64,000 nucleotides of DNA from UBA1941 sp046329555 (GTDB lineage: Bacteria; Bacteroidota; Bacteroidia; Chitinophagales; LD1), in contig JAXLUK010000001.1 of NCBI GenBank assembly GCA_046329555.1, positions 496,001 to 560,000 on the forward strand. Direction: 5' to 3'. Of the stretch, positions 16,143-24,082 are shown piece by piece; within the stretch, counting starts at the first letter, position 1, and the number at the start of each line of letters is the position of its first letter. Under the pieces are notes generated by a model. It was not told the DNA's origin and did not search any database. It saw only the letters and a list, made by a program, of their open reading frames with translations. The translations under genes and the position numbers were made by a program.

Positions 16143-16562
16143 ACAACAGTTGATGATGGCGGCTGATTCGCTGCGCACCAAGCTGTGCGCTTGTAGTCTT
16201 TGCGCTACTGGCCTGCCAACGACTTCGTAAGTCCTCAAGACTTCGTAAGTCCTGTTTCCGCCAAAGACTTCCGCCGGCGACTTCGTAAGTCTTAAAGACT
16301 TCGTAAGTCCCCCTTTCGGCTGGCAACTTCGTAAGTCTCAAAGACTTCGTAAGTCCTATTTCCGCCAACGACTTCGTAAGTCCTCCTTCCGCCAACGACT
16401 TCGTAAGTCCCCTTTCCGCCTTCAACTTCGTAAGTCTTAAAGACTTCGTAAGTCCTGTTTCCCCCGGCAACTTCGTAAGTCTTAAAGACTTCGTAAGTCC
16501 TCTTTATAAAATACCCCAAGGACTTTTTGCAAGTAGTCCTCGCGCCTTCTGCTTTCATCATC
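16143..16562 (+). repeat. array of 12 ACTTCGTAAGTC palindromes
   Basis: Between 16209 and 16500 the 12-mer ACTTCGTAAGTC occurs twelve times. Each can fold as a tiny GACTT-CGT-AAGTC hairpin when preceded by G. They come mostly in pairs joined by TTAAAG or TCAAAG, and pairs are separated by pyrimidine-rich spacers such as CCTGTTTCCGCC. Spacers differ in length and sequence but resemble one another, unlike CRISPR spacers. On the other strand they read as Thr-Tyr-Glu-Val repeats, which is not coding. No gene lies in this stretch. Confidence 0.85.
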
Positions 16563-17255
16563 CTATAACCGCACCGAACTCATACCGCCATCCAACGCTA
16601 GAATTTGTCCCGTCATCCACGGCATTTGCGTTAACAGGAAAACCGCTTGCTGCGCCAATTCTTCGGCTGTACCCAAACGCTGCATCGGGTGGCGCTGCGC
16701 CGAGGCCTGCACCTTATCATCACTGCTGGTGAGGCGCGCACTTAACTCAGTAGGCACTAACGAGGGCGCAATGGCATTCACCTGAATGCGTGGCGCCCAT
16801 TCTGCGGCTAAAGAACGCACCAATCCTTCTATCGCACCCTTTGCTGCCGCCACTGAAGCGTGAAAAGGCATGCCCGTTTGAACAGCAACTGTGCTAAACA
16901 ACACCACCGATGCCGAAGGCGCCGCCTTTAGGGCAGGCATAAAATGCTGCAAGGCGCGAGCAGCACCCAATACATTCACCTGAAAATCGCGCATAAAATC
17001 TTCAGCCGTTAAACGGTGAAATGGTTTAAGATTAATACTGCCCGGGCAGTACACTAAACCATCGGCAACAGCCGGTAAAACACCGGGCGCATCAGCCCCT
17101 GAAGCATCCCATACTTCATGCTGCACCCGATCTAATCCTTCCAAATTTCTGTTCGTTCGCGAAAGCACCAGCACTTCATGCCCCGCTTCGCTTAACTGCT
17201 TCGTAATAGCACCACCTATACCGGCAGTGCCGCCAATAACAATGTACTGTTTCAT
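16563..17255 (-). CDS. SDR-family oxidoreductase, atypical active site
   Basis: This 230-residue short-chain dehydrogenase-like protein has an NAD(P)-binding GGTAGIGGAIT loop at residues 8-18 and a beta-4 NVLG segment at 94-97. Ser121 matches the catalytic Ser. The Tyr of YxxxK is replaced: the segment reads PFHASVAAAKG, leaving Val135 where Tyr is expected before Lys139. Some SDRs of this subgroup also lack the Tyr, so it may act by another mechanism or bind only. The C-terminus (MPWMTGQILALDGGMSSV) is family-typical. It is the last gene of the folE-led operon, 2 bp after the LolA-like gene. Confidence 0.85.
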   Translation of the reverse strand: MKQYIVIGGTAGIGGAITKQLSEAGHEVLVLSRTNRNLEGLDRVQHEVWDASGADAPGVLPAVADGLVYCPGSINLKPFHRLTAEDFMRDFQVNVLGAARALQHFMPALKAAPSASVVLFSTVAVQTGMPFHASVAAAKGAIEGLVRSLAAEWAPRIQVNAIAPSLVPTELSARLTSSDDKVQASAQRHPMQRLGTAEELAQQAVFLLTQMPWMTGQILALDGGMSSVRL

Positions 17256-17257
17256 AT

Positions 17258-17950
17258 TTACGGATTATATGTTTCGTTGAAAACCGCATCGGGTAATTGC
17301 GCATTAATCCGGTAGCCGGTTATGGTTAAAGTAATATGCCCCTCGCCCCGCTGATTGTAAGTAGAAGCGGCCGATTTTGAATTCAAATCAACCGCAATGG
17401 CTTTGGGGATTTTGAATTTGGTCATATCAATGGTAAAAAACAACCTACTGGGTGTTGGCAGGCGCGCATCGTTGGCGTAAGTATGCTCAATCTGAATAGT
17501 TCCATTGCTGCGCGTGGTGAGCTGCGTACGCATAATCAGGCCACGGGCGGCATCAATCCAGAACTTACTTAAGATCACATCACCTTCTTTCAGCGGCAAT
17601 ACCGAAACCACCGTGCAGTTCACCGAACCAATCTTTTCGGTGCCGCCGGCCACCGCCGTATAACCTCCGCGATCGCCTAAAAATCCTAAAGCATAATACG
17701 GATGTTGTTTGGGTAGAAAAACAATACCATTGGTTTTTATTCTGAATCGGTTCGGCTGTTTAAAATAAACCTTGCCGGAAATGCTCTTTAACCGCACCGA
17801 TGGAATATCAAAATCCATCTTTACATCAGCCGAATAATCTTTCAATTTTTGAAAATTAGCATACGCCTGTTGCACCAACTTTTGCGCATCCTGAGCGCTA
17901 CAGGTTGCTGCCATGCCTGCCATCAACAGAATGATCCAGCTCTTTACCAT
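17258..17950 (-). CDS. LolA/LolB-like outer-membrane lipoprotein-sorting protein
   Basis: This 230-residue periplasmic protein has a signal peptide (MVKSWIILLMAGMAATCSAQ). The body has the LolA-type half-barrel pattern: KLKDYSADVKMDFDIPS, then SGKVYFKQPNRFRIKTNGI, and late strands with HTYANDARLPTPSRLFF. LolA-fold proteins carry lipids or lipoproteins across the periplasm. Placed next to an ABC-2 transporter, it may work as the periplasmic partner of that exporter; this is inference. It is 1 bp downstream of the permease gene and 2 bp upstream of the SDR gene. A second, unrelated LolA gene is at 34.1 kb. Confidence 0.8.
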   Translation of the reverse strand: MVKSWIILLMAGMAATCSAQDAQKLVQQAYANFQKLKDYSADVKMDFDIPSVRLKSISGKVYFKQPNRFRIKTNGIVFLPKQHPYYALGFLGDRGGYTAVAGGTEKIGSVNCTVVSVLPLKEGDVILSKFWIDAARGLIMRTQLTTRSNGTIQIEHTYANDARLPTPSRLFFTIDMTKFKIPKAIAVDLNSKSAASTYNQRGEGHITLTITGYRINAQLPDAVFNETYNP

Positions 17951-17951
17951 G

Positions 17952-18791
17952 TTATGATTGAATATCTTTTCTTGAAAAATAATAGTGCGCTACACCCAAA
18001 AACAGGACAATATGTAACACCAATACCGTAAGCGATGTAACAATCTGGGCGGTAGGTAGCGGATCATCAAACATGTTTCTCCAGATAACCATGTGCGTGG
18101 TAAACAACAGCGGCTTGATATGATCAAAAACCGGAACTTCCAAAGTGCCGATAATGGTAAAAATTAAAATCACCGACATGCTCACAATAATCGGCCCGAT
18201 TGAATTATCGGTAAAGCACGAGAGCATCAGCGAAAAAGTGGCGATGAGCAATAAACTCAGAATGGCAATAAAGAACGCCGCCAGGAAGCGCCACATTAAA
18301 TCAGCATCACGGATGATGGTGAGCGCATCGGTTTTCAAAACGATAATATCGCCATGACCAAAAATAATCCGGCTCACGCCAAGAGCCAGCACACCCAGCC
18401 ATACCACTAGCGCCGTAGTGTAGATGGCGCCTGCTGCAAACTTGGCCCACAAAATGGCCTGCCGTGAAAACGGCTTGGTAGCCAGTAAGCGCAGCGTTCC
18501 GGTGGCTGCTTCTCCCGAAACCAAATCACCGGTTACCAACGCCACCATCAGCGGTAGTTGCATAATCAGTGTTTGCAGAATGATGAAGCACACCAAATTG
18601 CCATTTAAAATATTCCCGCCGATATCAAATGACTGTCGCATCGTCTGCAACATGAAATCCAAATAGTTTTTCCCATCTACATACAGGGCAAACTGAATCA
18701 GCACGATAATGGTAGTGATAGCCAGAAACCCAATGTAGCTGCGGGGCTTGGTGAAAATCTTAAACAATTCAGCATAAATCAATCCCCACAT
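17952..18791 (-). CDS. ABC-2 type transporter permease
   Basis: This 279-residue inner-membrane protein has about six hydrophobic segments (around residues 18-35, 60-85, 105-135, 165-190, 195-225 and 255-275). An EAATGTLRLLATKPFSRQAI segment between the early helices is the cytoplasmic coupling region typical of ABC-2 permeases. It pairs with the ATPase encoded 1 bp upstream, in an operon also holding folE and LolA-like genes. The substrate is unknown; such pairs export lipids, polysaccharides or drugs. Confidence 0.88.
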   Translation of the reverse strand: MWGLIYAELFKIFTKPRSYIGFLAITTIIVLIQFALYVDGKNYLDFMLQTMRQSFDIGGNILNGNLVCFIILQTLIMQLPLMVALVTGDLVSGEAATGTLRLLATKPFSRQAILWAKFAAGAIYTTALVVWLGVLALGVSRIIFGHGDIIVLKTDALTIIRDADLMWRFLAAFFIAILSLLLIATFSLMLSCFTDNSIGPIIVSMSVILIFTIIGTLEVPVFDHIKPLLFTTHMVIWRNMFDDPLPTAQIVTSLTVLVLHIVLFLGVAHYYFSRKDIQS

Positions 18792-18792
18792 A

Positions 18793-19710
18793 CTAACCCG
18801 CTTTTGTAAGTTTCAGAAAGTAGTCTTCTAACCGTTTCCGGTAATACAGCGCATATACATCTACGCTCCGCTCATGAAGAAAATGGTGGAGCGCCGGTAA
18901 CTCCTGCCGCGCCATGCGCATCACTAAGGCTTCATTTTCGGCACCAACTATTTTTTGATTCCAGGCCGATTCCGACAATGCTTGTTTCGCCTTTTCACTG
19001 TTTACTGGTTCTACATAAACCATCAAATCATCATCAGAAAGTAAGTCTGTAACGCGGCCCTGCGCCACTGCCTTTCCGCGCGCAACAATCGCCATGCTAT
19101 CAGCAATTAATTCAATCTCGCTAAGTATATGCGATGACAAAATCACCGTCTTGTGCATCTCGTTTTTCAATCTGAGAATGAGATGTCGCAAATCAATTAT
19201 GCCTTGAGGATCGAGGCCCGTTGTGGGTTCATCCAAAATCACCAGTCTGGGCTGATGCAACAACGCTTGTGCTAAACCCAGGCGCTGCTTCATGCCATGG
19301 CTATACGTCTTCACCGGGTCATGCTCACGCCCGGTTAACCCCACCAGCTCAAACACATCGCGCAGCGCTGCTTCCGAGGGCGTTAAACGGCTCATCCGCG
19401 CCAGCAGCTCCAGATTGCGCCTGGCGGAAAGATATCCGTAGAAATCAGGCTTCTCAATGATGCAGCCAATCTGCCGCATAATTTGATTGCGTTGCTCGCG
19501 CAAATCCATACCAAATAAGCGGATGGTTCCATAAGTGGGTCGGATAAGCGATAACATCATGCGGATGGTCGTACTTTTTCCGGCGCCATTGGGCCCCAGT
19601 AATCCGAAAACCGTTCCTTCCTGTACACGCAAATCCAGACCATCTACGGCGGTATGCGTTCCATAGCGCTTCGTGAGCGCCGCTAGCTCCACCAATGGCG
19701 CTTCACTCAT
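18793..19710 (-). CDS. ABC transporter ATP-binding protein
   Basis: This is a 305-residue nucleotide-binding subunit. Walker A reads GPNGAGKST, the signature YSHGMKQRLGLAQALL, Walker B RLVILDEPTTGLDP and the H-loop LSSHILSE. The layout matches NatA/CcmA-type exporters. The C-terminal ~80 residues form the extra domain common in this group. It overlaps folE by 4 bp (ATGA) and is followed by its permease 1 bp later, so translation is coupled. Confidence 0.92.
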   Translation of the reverse strand: MSEAPLVELAALTKRYGTHTAVDGLDLRVQEGTVFGLLGPNGAGKSTTIRMMLSLIRPTYGTIRLFGMDLREQRNQIMRQIGCIIEKPDFYGYLSARRNLELLARMSRLTPSEAALRDVFELVGLTGREHDPVKTYSHGMKQRLGLAQALLHQPRLVILDEPTTGLDPQGIIDLRHLILRLKNEMHKTVILSSHILSEIELIADSMAIVARGKAVAQGRVTDLLSDDDLMVYVEPVNSEKAKQALSESAWNQKIVGAENEALVMRMARQELPALHHFLHERSVDVYALYYRKRLEDYFLKLTKAG

Positions 19711-20396
19711 GGCTTTCCGGCGCCCATGCCGCAGTACGCTAAAAATTGCTGTTGTACCTTGGGGTCAGCAAATTTTCCATGATAAGATGAGGTGACCGTT
19801 GAAGAATTAACATCGCCAACGCCTCTGGATGATACACACAAATGATGGGCATCAATGATTACGGCCACATCATCGGTTTGTGTTGCTTCTTTAATAGCGT
19901 TGGCAATTTGAATCGTGAGTCGTTCCTGCACCTGCGGGCGCCTGGCGTAGTATTGCACCAACCGGTTTATTTTTGAAAGCCCAATAACATAGCCATTGCT
20001 AATGTAAGCCACATGCGCCTTGCCGATAATTGGCACAAAGTGATGTTCACAATTACTGTAAAACGATATATCTCTTTCTACCAGCATTTCATTGTACTGG
20101 TAACGGTTTTCAAACAGCGCAATCTTAGGTTTGTTGTCGGGGTGTAATCCGCTGAAAATCTCCTTCACATACATTTTCGCTACGCGATGTGGGGTGCCGC
20201 GCAAACTGTCGTCAGTTAAATCAAGACCTAAAATTTCGATGATGGAAGTGAACTTCTCCTCAATCAAAGCAATTTTTTGGTCGTCAGTTAAATCAAAGGC
20301 ATCAGGCCGCATAGGCGTATCAATGGATGTCATCACATGCTCATCGCCCATGGTATCAAAATCTAAAAGGGAGGTTATTGGTTGCATAACGTGCAT
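19707..20396 (-). CDS. folE: GTP cyclohydrolase I
   Basis: FolE opens the GTP ring to make 7,8-dihydroneopterin triphosphate, the first step of tetrahydrofolate (and pterin/queuosine precursor) synthesis. The 229 residues include the zinc ligands Cys116 and His119 in SNCEHHFVP and Cys187 in HHLCVSSRG, and the GTP-binding RGVGDVNSSTVT. An ~40-residue N-terminal extension is typical. The start is taken at 20396; the in-frame ATG at 20387 is possible. It is first in a five-gene leftward operon with an ABC exporter, a LolA-like protein and an SDR, none of them known folate genes. Confidence 0.95.
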   Translation of the reverse strand: MHVMQPITSLLDFDTMGDEHVMTSIDTPMRPDAFDLTDDQKIALIEEKFTSIIEILGLDLTDDSLRGTPHRVAKMYVKEIFSGLHPDNKPKIALFENRYQYNEMLVERDISFYSNCEHHFVPIIGKAHVAYISNGYVIGLSKINRLVQYYARRPQVQERLTIQIANAIKEATQTDDVAVIIDAHHLCVSSRGVGDVNSSTVTSSYHGKFADPKVQQQFLAYCGMGAGKP

Positions 20397-20474
20397 TAAT
20401 GGTAACTACAACAAAGTTGCCGCCAGATAGTTTAGGTACAGCGCATTTTAACGATTAGAGAAAAGCACGAAACA

Positions 20475-21236
20475 TCATTTTTTGGGTTGATAGGAATACA
20501 ACGCATAACCTACGCCAAACGACAGCCACGGCTGGTGGCGATAGCGCCAATGATATTGTCTTTGTGCGCCGGCTGTTAAAAAATCAAAACCAGTAAAACA
20601 ACCCAGTTGCGCATGTCCGAATTCAAAAACTAATCCCGTTGAAAGGGTAAAGGCTAACACCTCAGCGGGTGTGGTAATGGCGCCATTGCTGGCGGCACTA
20701 TCGATGGTTAGCCCCGAAATACCAATCCCGGCTAATCCGGCTACCGCGGTTTGCCGGGTACTTCCAGTTAGCCCTCGTACACCCACAGTAGTTCCTAAAG
20801 AAATATCCTTGGTGAAATCAAAAGGCTGAAAGCGGAGTTTAACCGGTGTAAGCATTTGCCCTACTACCACGCCCCAATCAGCACGGCGTACCGCATGCGC
20901 TTTGTATTCCAACTGCGCCGAAGGCATACAGAAGTAATGATACCTGGTGAAATCAGCTACAGATGACGACAGAAAACGGTATTGGCGCGACGGTCCGTTA
21001 AGAACAAAACGAATGATGCAGGTATCGCGTCGCTTATCCACCAGAATAAATTTGGAATCCTGTGGCGCAATCAATACCTCATCACTCGTTACCTTTCCGG
21101 TAAGATCACATGGTTGCAACGGCGCTTCTACGTCAAAACGAAACCATCGTTCTTCCGCAGGCTGCGCCATGCCATGAATCGCAGTCACACTAAACATCAA
21201 TGCGATTGCATTAGAACGCCACCACATAGTAGTCAC
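20475..21236 (-). CDS. secreted hypothetical protein, possible outer-membrane beta-barrel, 253 aa
   Basis: The N-terminus has a signal peptide (AIALMFSVTAIHGMA). The rest is beta-rich with alternating aromatic and polar residues, and the last ~70 residues (LVFEFGHAQLGCFTGFDFL, then WLSFGVGYALYSY) resemble transmembrane beta-hairpins. No family is recognised. It is the last of the leftward genes for small secreted proteins, and its start overlaps the end of the preceding gene by 26 bp, so the two are likely co-translated. A surface receptor or anchor for the small secreted proteins is possible, but nothing shows it directly. Confidence 0.65.
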   Translation of the reverse strand: MTTMWWRSNAIALMFSVTAIHGMAQPAEERWFRFDVEAPLQPCDLTGKVTSDEVLIAPQDSKFILVDKRRDTCIIRFVLNGPSRQYRFLSSSVADFTRYHYFCMPSAQLEYKAHAVRRADWGVVVGQMLTPVKLRFQPFDFTKDISLGTTVGVRGLTGSTRQTAVAGLAGIGISGLTIDSAASNGAITTPAEVLAFTLSTGLVFEFGHAQLGCFTGFDFLTAGAQRQYHWRYRHQPWLSFGVGYALYSYQPKK

Positions 21237-21588
21237 CTGTATTGATCACCGGATAGCGCCCTGCGCGAAAAACTTTGTGCCGATAATTAAACCACGGCAG
21301 TAATTGTTCCGGCAACTGGTAGTCGCTGTCCAGCACAAAATAGCCGGTGGCGAAATACTTAAGAAATTCCTGGTCGGAAACCGACTGCTTCTTCACCAGC
21401 ATCTCGGGGCGGTTATCTCGGTTCAAACCAAATAACACCTGAATAGATTGCTCGGCTTCTCCGCCGGCACCATCCAGAATAGTGCAAATATTAAAGCCTT
21501 CGCACTGGGCTCCCTTGCCTAAAACAAGGGTATGATAGCCTCCCGATAAAAGGTAGAGGCAACACAAAATAAAGGTCAGGGCTGGCAT
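21211..21588 (-). CDS. small secreted cysteine-motif protein (paralogue 1)
   Basis: The protein has 125 residues with an N-terminal hydrophobic signal (PALTFILCCLYLLSGG). After it comes C-E-G-F-N-I-C, the family motif C-x(0-1)-(D/E)-G-x2-I-C. The C-terminal region has LKYFATGYFVLDSDYQLP and ends in GRYPVINTGDYYVVAF, matching the tails of the other three members. The C-terminus overlaps the next gene by 26 bp. It is separated from the upstream thioredoxin-like gene by a terminator. No known family is recognised. Confidence 0.65.
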   Translation of the reverse strand: MPALTFILCCLYLLSGGYHTLVLGKGAQCEGFNICTILDGAGGEAEQSIQVLFGLNRDNRPEMLVKKQSVSDQEFLKYFATGYFVLDSDYQLPEQLLPWFNYRHKVFRAGRYPVINTGDYYVVAF

Positions 21589-21604
21589 AATTTTTAGGTG
21601 ATGA

Positions 21605-21642
21605 TTAAAAAAAGTGGAAGGCTTGCCTCACACAAGCCTTCC
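21605..21642 (-). terminator. terminator after the thioredoxin-like gene
   Basis: GGAAGGCTTG (21616-21625) pairs with CAAGCCTTCC (21633-21642). On the minus strand the hairpin is followed by CACTTTTTTTAATCAT, a clear T-run. It splits the cluster of small secreted-protein genes into two transcripts. Confidence 0.8.
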
Positions 21643-21702
21643 GGTCCCATAGGTAACCCATAAACCTACAGGATAAGTTTTGAAAAAATCGGTGGCAATG
21701 GG

Positions 21703-22290
21703 CTACCGAATCAACGAGTCAATAGTAGGCAGATCCTTAAGGGTAATTTCACCGGGATAAACCACTAGTATTTTCCCTTCGCTGCTGATGATACAGTTAA
21801 AAGGTACAGCGTCTACTGTAGTATCAATAGCGTAACCGTTCACCGCACAAATTTTACGCATAACGGTACGCGCTCCGGTATAACCGTAGTAGATAGGATA
21901 GGTGGGCCGCAGGTGACGTTCCTCAAACAAGCGCTTCGCCAATATCGAGTCACTGCTAAAGAAACTTAACACCCGCAGCCTACCCTGAAACGTATCATGA
22001 ATCCGTTGTATAACGGGCAATTCAGCAATACAATGGCCACAACCGCGATCCCAGTAATTCAACAGCAAATGCTGGTTCACGTAAACCGTTGTATCCACGC
22101 CCCGGCTGCTAAGCGCTGCCATCACGGCTGTACGGGCCGAGCGTGTCTGATAGTGATAGCGCGGCGTTTGCTCGAAGTTTGGACCTCGTTCAATGTTCAA
22201 CACCCCAATCAACCACAGCACAAAAACAATACCGGCTAAAATCAGCACTACCAAGCCGAATGCCTTCAACAATGGAATCAATCGCTTCAT
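21703..22290 (-). CDS. membrane-anchored thioredoxin-fold protein (CGHC)
   Basis: In this 195-residue protein, residues 10-31 form a membrane anchor and the rest would face the periplasm. The active site is Cys84-Gly-His-Cys87 in LNYWDRGCGHCIAELPVI; CGHC is usual for disulfide-forming or isomerising enzymes of the DsbA/PDI type. It is followed by VIQRIHDTFQGRLRVLSFF and a late cis-Pro-like VDAVPFNCI loop. It lies 3 bp downstream of paralogue 2 in a run of genes for secreted proteins that share paired cysteines. This suggests that it oxidises or reduces them, an inference from context. A terminator follows. Confidence 0.8.
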   Translation of the reverse strand: MKRLIPLLKAFGLVVLILAGIVFVLWLIGVLNIERGPNFEQTPRYHYQTRSARTAVMAALSSRGVDTTVYVNQHLLLNYWDRGCGHCIAELPVIQRIHDTFQGRLRVLSFFSSDSILAKRLFEERHLRPTYPIYYGYTGARTVMRKICAVNGYAIDTTVDAVPFNCIISSEGKILVVYPGEITLKDLPTIDSLIR

Positions 22291-22293
22291 ATC

Positions 22294-22716
22294 CTATAAT
22301 TTTCGTAATTTAAAAGTGATCAGCATTCCCTTGTCGGTCAACTTCGCCGGGTAAACCCCGGCAGGAATGGCCACGGGCAAATCCTCTCCCAAAACAGCCT
22401 TCACCACCTCAGCTCGTAAAATGGCATCTTGCTTCAGCACCAATGAGCCGCTGGCGGTTAACTCACCGCCGGCCTTCCACAATTCCAAAGGAAATACCAA
22501 CGTTCCGGTCAACTGCTTGGTGAAGTCGATAGTGGCCTGAGGCGTTTTGCTGGCCATATCCAGCCAGCCGCAAATGGTTGCACCATCCTGACATGGCATC
22601 GACCTTTCTGGTGGCTGGTACGCATACCACCACACCGTAATCTTAATGGGAAGTGCCCATCCCGCCTGAATGCAAAGGCACGCCATCACCATCAGAATCA
22701 TTTTCATCTTTTTCAT
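22294..22716 (-). CDS. small secreted cysteine-motif protein (paralogue 2)
   Basis: The protein has 140 residues with a signal peptide (MILMVMACLCIQAGWA). The motif is C-Q-D-G-A-T-I-C, and the C-terminal half reads LPVAIPAGVYPAKLTDKGML ending ITFKLRKL, matching the P-x-G-x-Y...I-x-F pattern of the family. It starts in a 4-bp ATGA overlap with paralogue 3 and ends 3 bp before the thioredoxin-like gene, so the three form one transcription unit. Function unknown. Confidence 0.7.
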   Translation of the reverse strand: MKKMKMILMVMACLCIQAGWALPIKITVWWYAYQPPERSMPCQDGATICGWLDMASKTPQATIDFTKQLTGTLVFPLELWKAGGELTASGSLVLKQDAILRAEVVKAVLGEDLPVAIPAGVYPAKLTDKGMLITFKLRKL

Positions 22717-23162
22717 ATTCCCGCCATTTTAAAGGTGACGTAATAGAAATTGCGATCCTGGGTAACGCGGTATTCACCTTTTGGAATGTAGGGTAATACT
22801 TTATCTGAAAAACCCAGTTGAATAGCCAGCGACTGGTTGAGATAAGAATCTTCGCCCATCGTTAATACACCGCCGGATAACACGCGCAACTGTTCCGCTG
22901 GTCGATTCTTTGAAATCGCCGCAGTGTAAACTGTATTGTCACTGGAAATCAAATAATCTTCGGGCGATTTATCTGACGCCAGTCTGCGACTGAGACAGAT
23001 TCCCACCCCTTCTTTACAATCTGAAATATCTACAAATCCCACCGTGTACTTACCGGTTGCACCGATATGTATCTGGCAAAGTTGCTTCATTGAAAATACC
23101 GATGTTGTTGCAAATAATGCCAACGCCATCAGCCATACCTGTAATTTGCCTTTTCTTGTCAT
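22713..23162 (-). CDS. small secreted cysteine-motif protein (paralogue 3)
   Basis: The protein has 149 residues from the ATG at 23162; an earlier in-frame ATG at 23183 is less likely because it puts charges before the signal peptide. The signal is LQVWLMALALFATTSVFS. The motif is C-K-E-G-V-G-I-C, with a further Cys pair ahead of it. The C-terminal half reads YLNQSLAIQLGFSDKVLPYI followed by PKGEYRVTQDRNFYYVTF. Upstream at 23205-23236 is the leader motif shared with paralogue 4. Function unknown. Confidence 0.7.
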   Translation of the reverse strand: MTRKGKLQVWLMALALFATTSVFSMKQLCQIHIGATGKYTVGFVDISDCKEGVGICLSRRLASDKSPEDYLISSDNTVYTAAISKNRPAEQLRVLSGGVLTMGEDSYLNQSLAIQLGFSDKVLPYIPKGEYRVTQDRNFYYVTFKMAGI

Positions 23163-23204
23163 AATACTTCTCCATTTTCCCAAAATGCAGAGGCAAAAGG
23201 TTAT

Positions 23205-23236
23205 GCCTACTCATTCCCTTTTCGGCTTACGGGCTG
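23205..23236 (-). promoter_or_regulatory. shared leader motif, copy 1
   Basis: Plus-strand GCCTACTC-ATTCCC-TTTTCGGCTTACGGG lies about 45-70 bp upstream of paralogue 3. A close copy with a 4-bp insertion (GTAA) is upstream of paralogue 4. Its position ahead of two paralogues suggests a promoter or operator, or simply a duplicated leader. Confidence 0.4.
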
Positions 23237-23275
23237 CTACTTTAATTCTCCGGGGCATTTCGCAGTAATCATCCC

Positions 23276-23725
23276 TTAGCGCGCTTCGCGCACCAGTGGC
23301 ACTTTTACATAGTAATAGTGCCCGTCGGTTGTGATGGCATAGTCGCCCTTCGGTACAAAAGCCGGCCACCGGTTCCCGATACCTACCGCCTGCGCCACCT
23401 CGGGGCGCAGATAGGCATCATACTCAAACCGGAAAACCCCGCTGCCAAAATACCGGCGCAACGTTTCTGTATCGCCATCTCTTGAAACCGCCAGCACCGC
23501 AGTGCCGTCTTCTCGTACATCAATGTACTGGGCTTGCGCCATGTTGTTTGCTGATAAGGACCCGTAGCCGGGCCCACAAACCGGGTTATCTGCATGAGCC
23601 GGCATAGCCTGCATCACACATACTGTACCGCCCACTCGTTTTGCGGCATAACCATCGGTGCTCCATCCTATCAGCAACGCACAACTGAAACCAAGCGTCA
23701 GCAGACGTAAACAATAAATCTTCAT
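23276..23725 (-). CDS. small secreted cysteine-motif protein (paralogue 4)
   Basis: The protein has 149 residues with a signal peptide (LLTLGFSCALLIGWSTDGYA). The cysteine motif has drifted to D-N-P-V-C-G-P-G after an earlier Cys. The shared C-terminal half is clearest: ETLRRYFGSGVFRFEYDAYL, then VPKGDYAITTDGHYYYVKV. It is the most upstream of the four leftward paralogues, and the leader motif GCCTACTC...CGGCTAACGGG lies at 23738-23771. Function unknown. Confidence 0.7.
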   Translation of the reverse strand: MKIYCLRLLTLGFSCALLIGWSTDGYAAKRVGGTVCVMQAMPAHADNPVCGPGYGSLSANNMAQAQYIDVREDGTAVLAVSRDGDTETLRRYFGSGVFRFEYDAYLRPEVAQAVGIGNRWPAFVPKGDYAITTDGHYYYVKVPLVREAR

Positions 23726-24082
23726 AGGTTGGTGATTGGCCTACTCGTAAATTCCCCTTTTCGGCTAACGGGTGCGGTTCGCTCCGGAACAACCGCTGTT
23801 CCTGCCCCGGCACTATGCAGCGGAGGCGCGCAGCAACATGTTTAAGTCTTCATCGCTTTTTCAGTTTAAGGTGTTCCATCATTCTGCTTAGGTTACCGCT
23901 TGTCAGCGGAAGGTGAAAGGTCGCTTTGCCTTATCGGCTTGTAACACAAACATAACCTGCACCACACCCGCTGTAAAGTCACTTTTAGAATTCACCTCCC
24001 GCCACTTAGAATTCATCAGCATCAATCGGAAATCTTAACCGTACTAACTTTTCTTTCCTTGAAAATTTTACCTTAGCCGCAC
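23726..24082. promoter_or_regulatory. divergent intergenic region with two TTAGAATTCA sites
   Basis: The left part holds the shared leader motif (23738-23771) of the leftward paralogue. Toward the ABC gene, TTAGAATTCA occurs at 23985-23994 and 24006-24015, 21 bp apart (two helical turns). TACCTTAG at 24069-24076 lies 6 nt before the ATG at 24083. The rest shows no gene. Confidence 0.4.

Noticed and set aside
16209..16500. CRISPR-like array
   Set aside because: Repeats are only 12 bp and the spacers resemble each other and are short and uneven; there are no cas genes.
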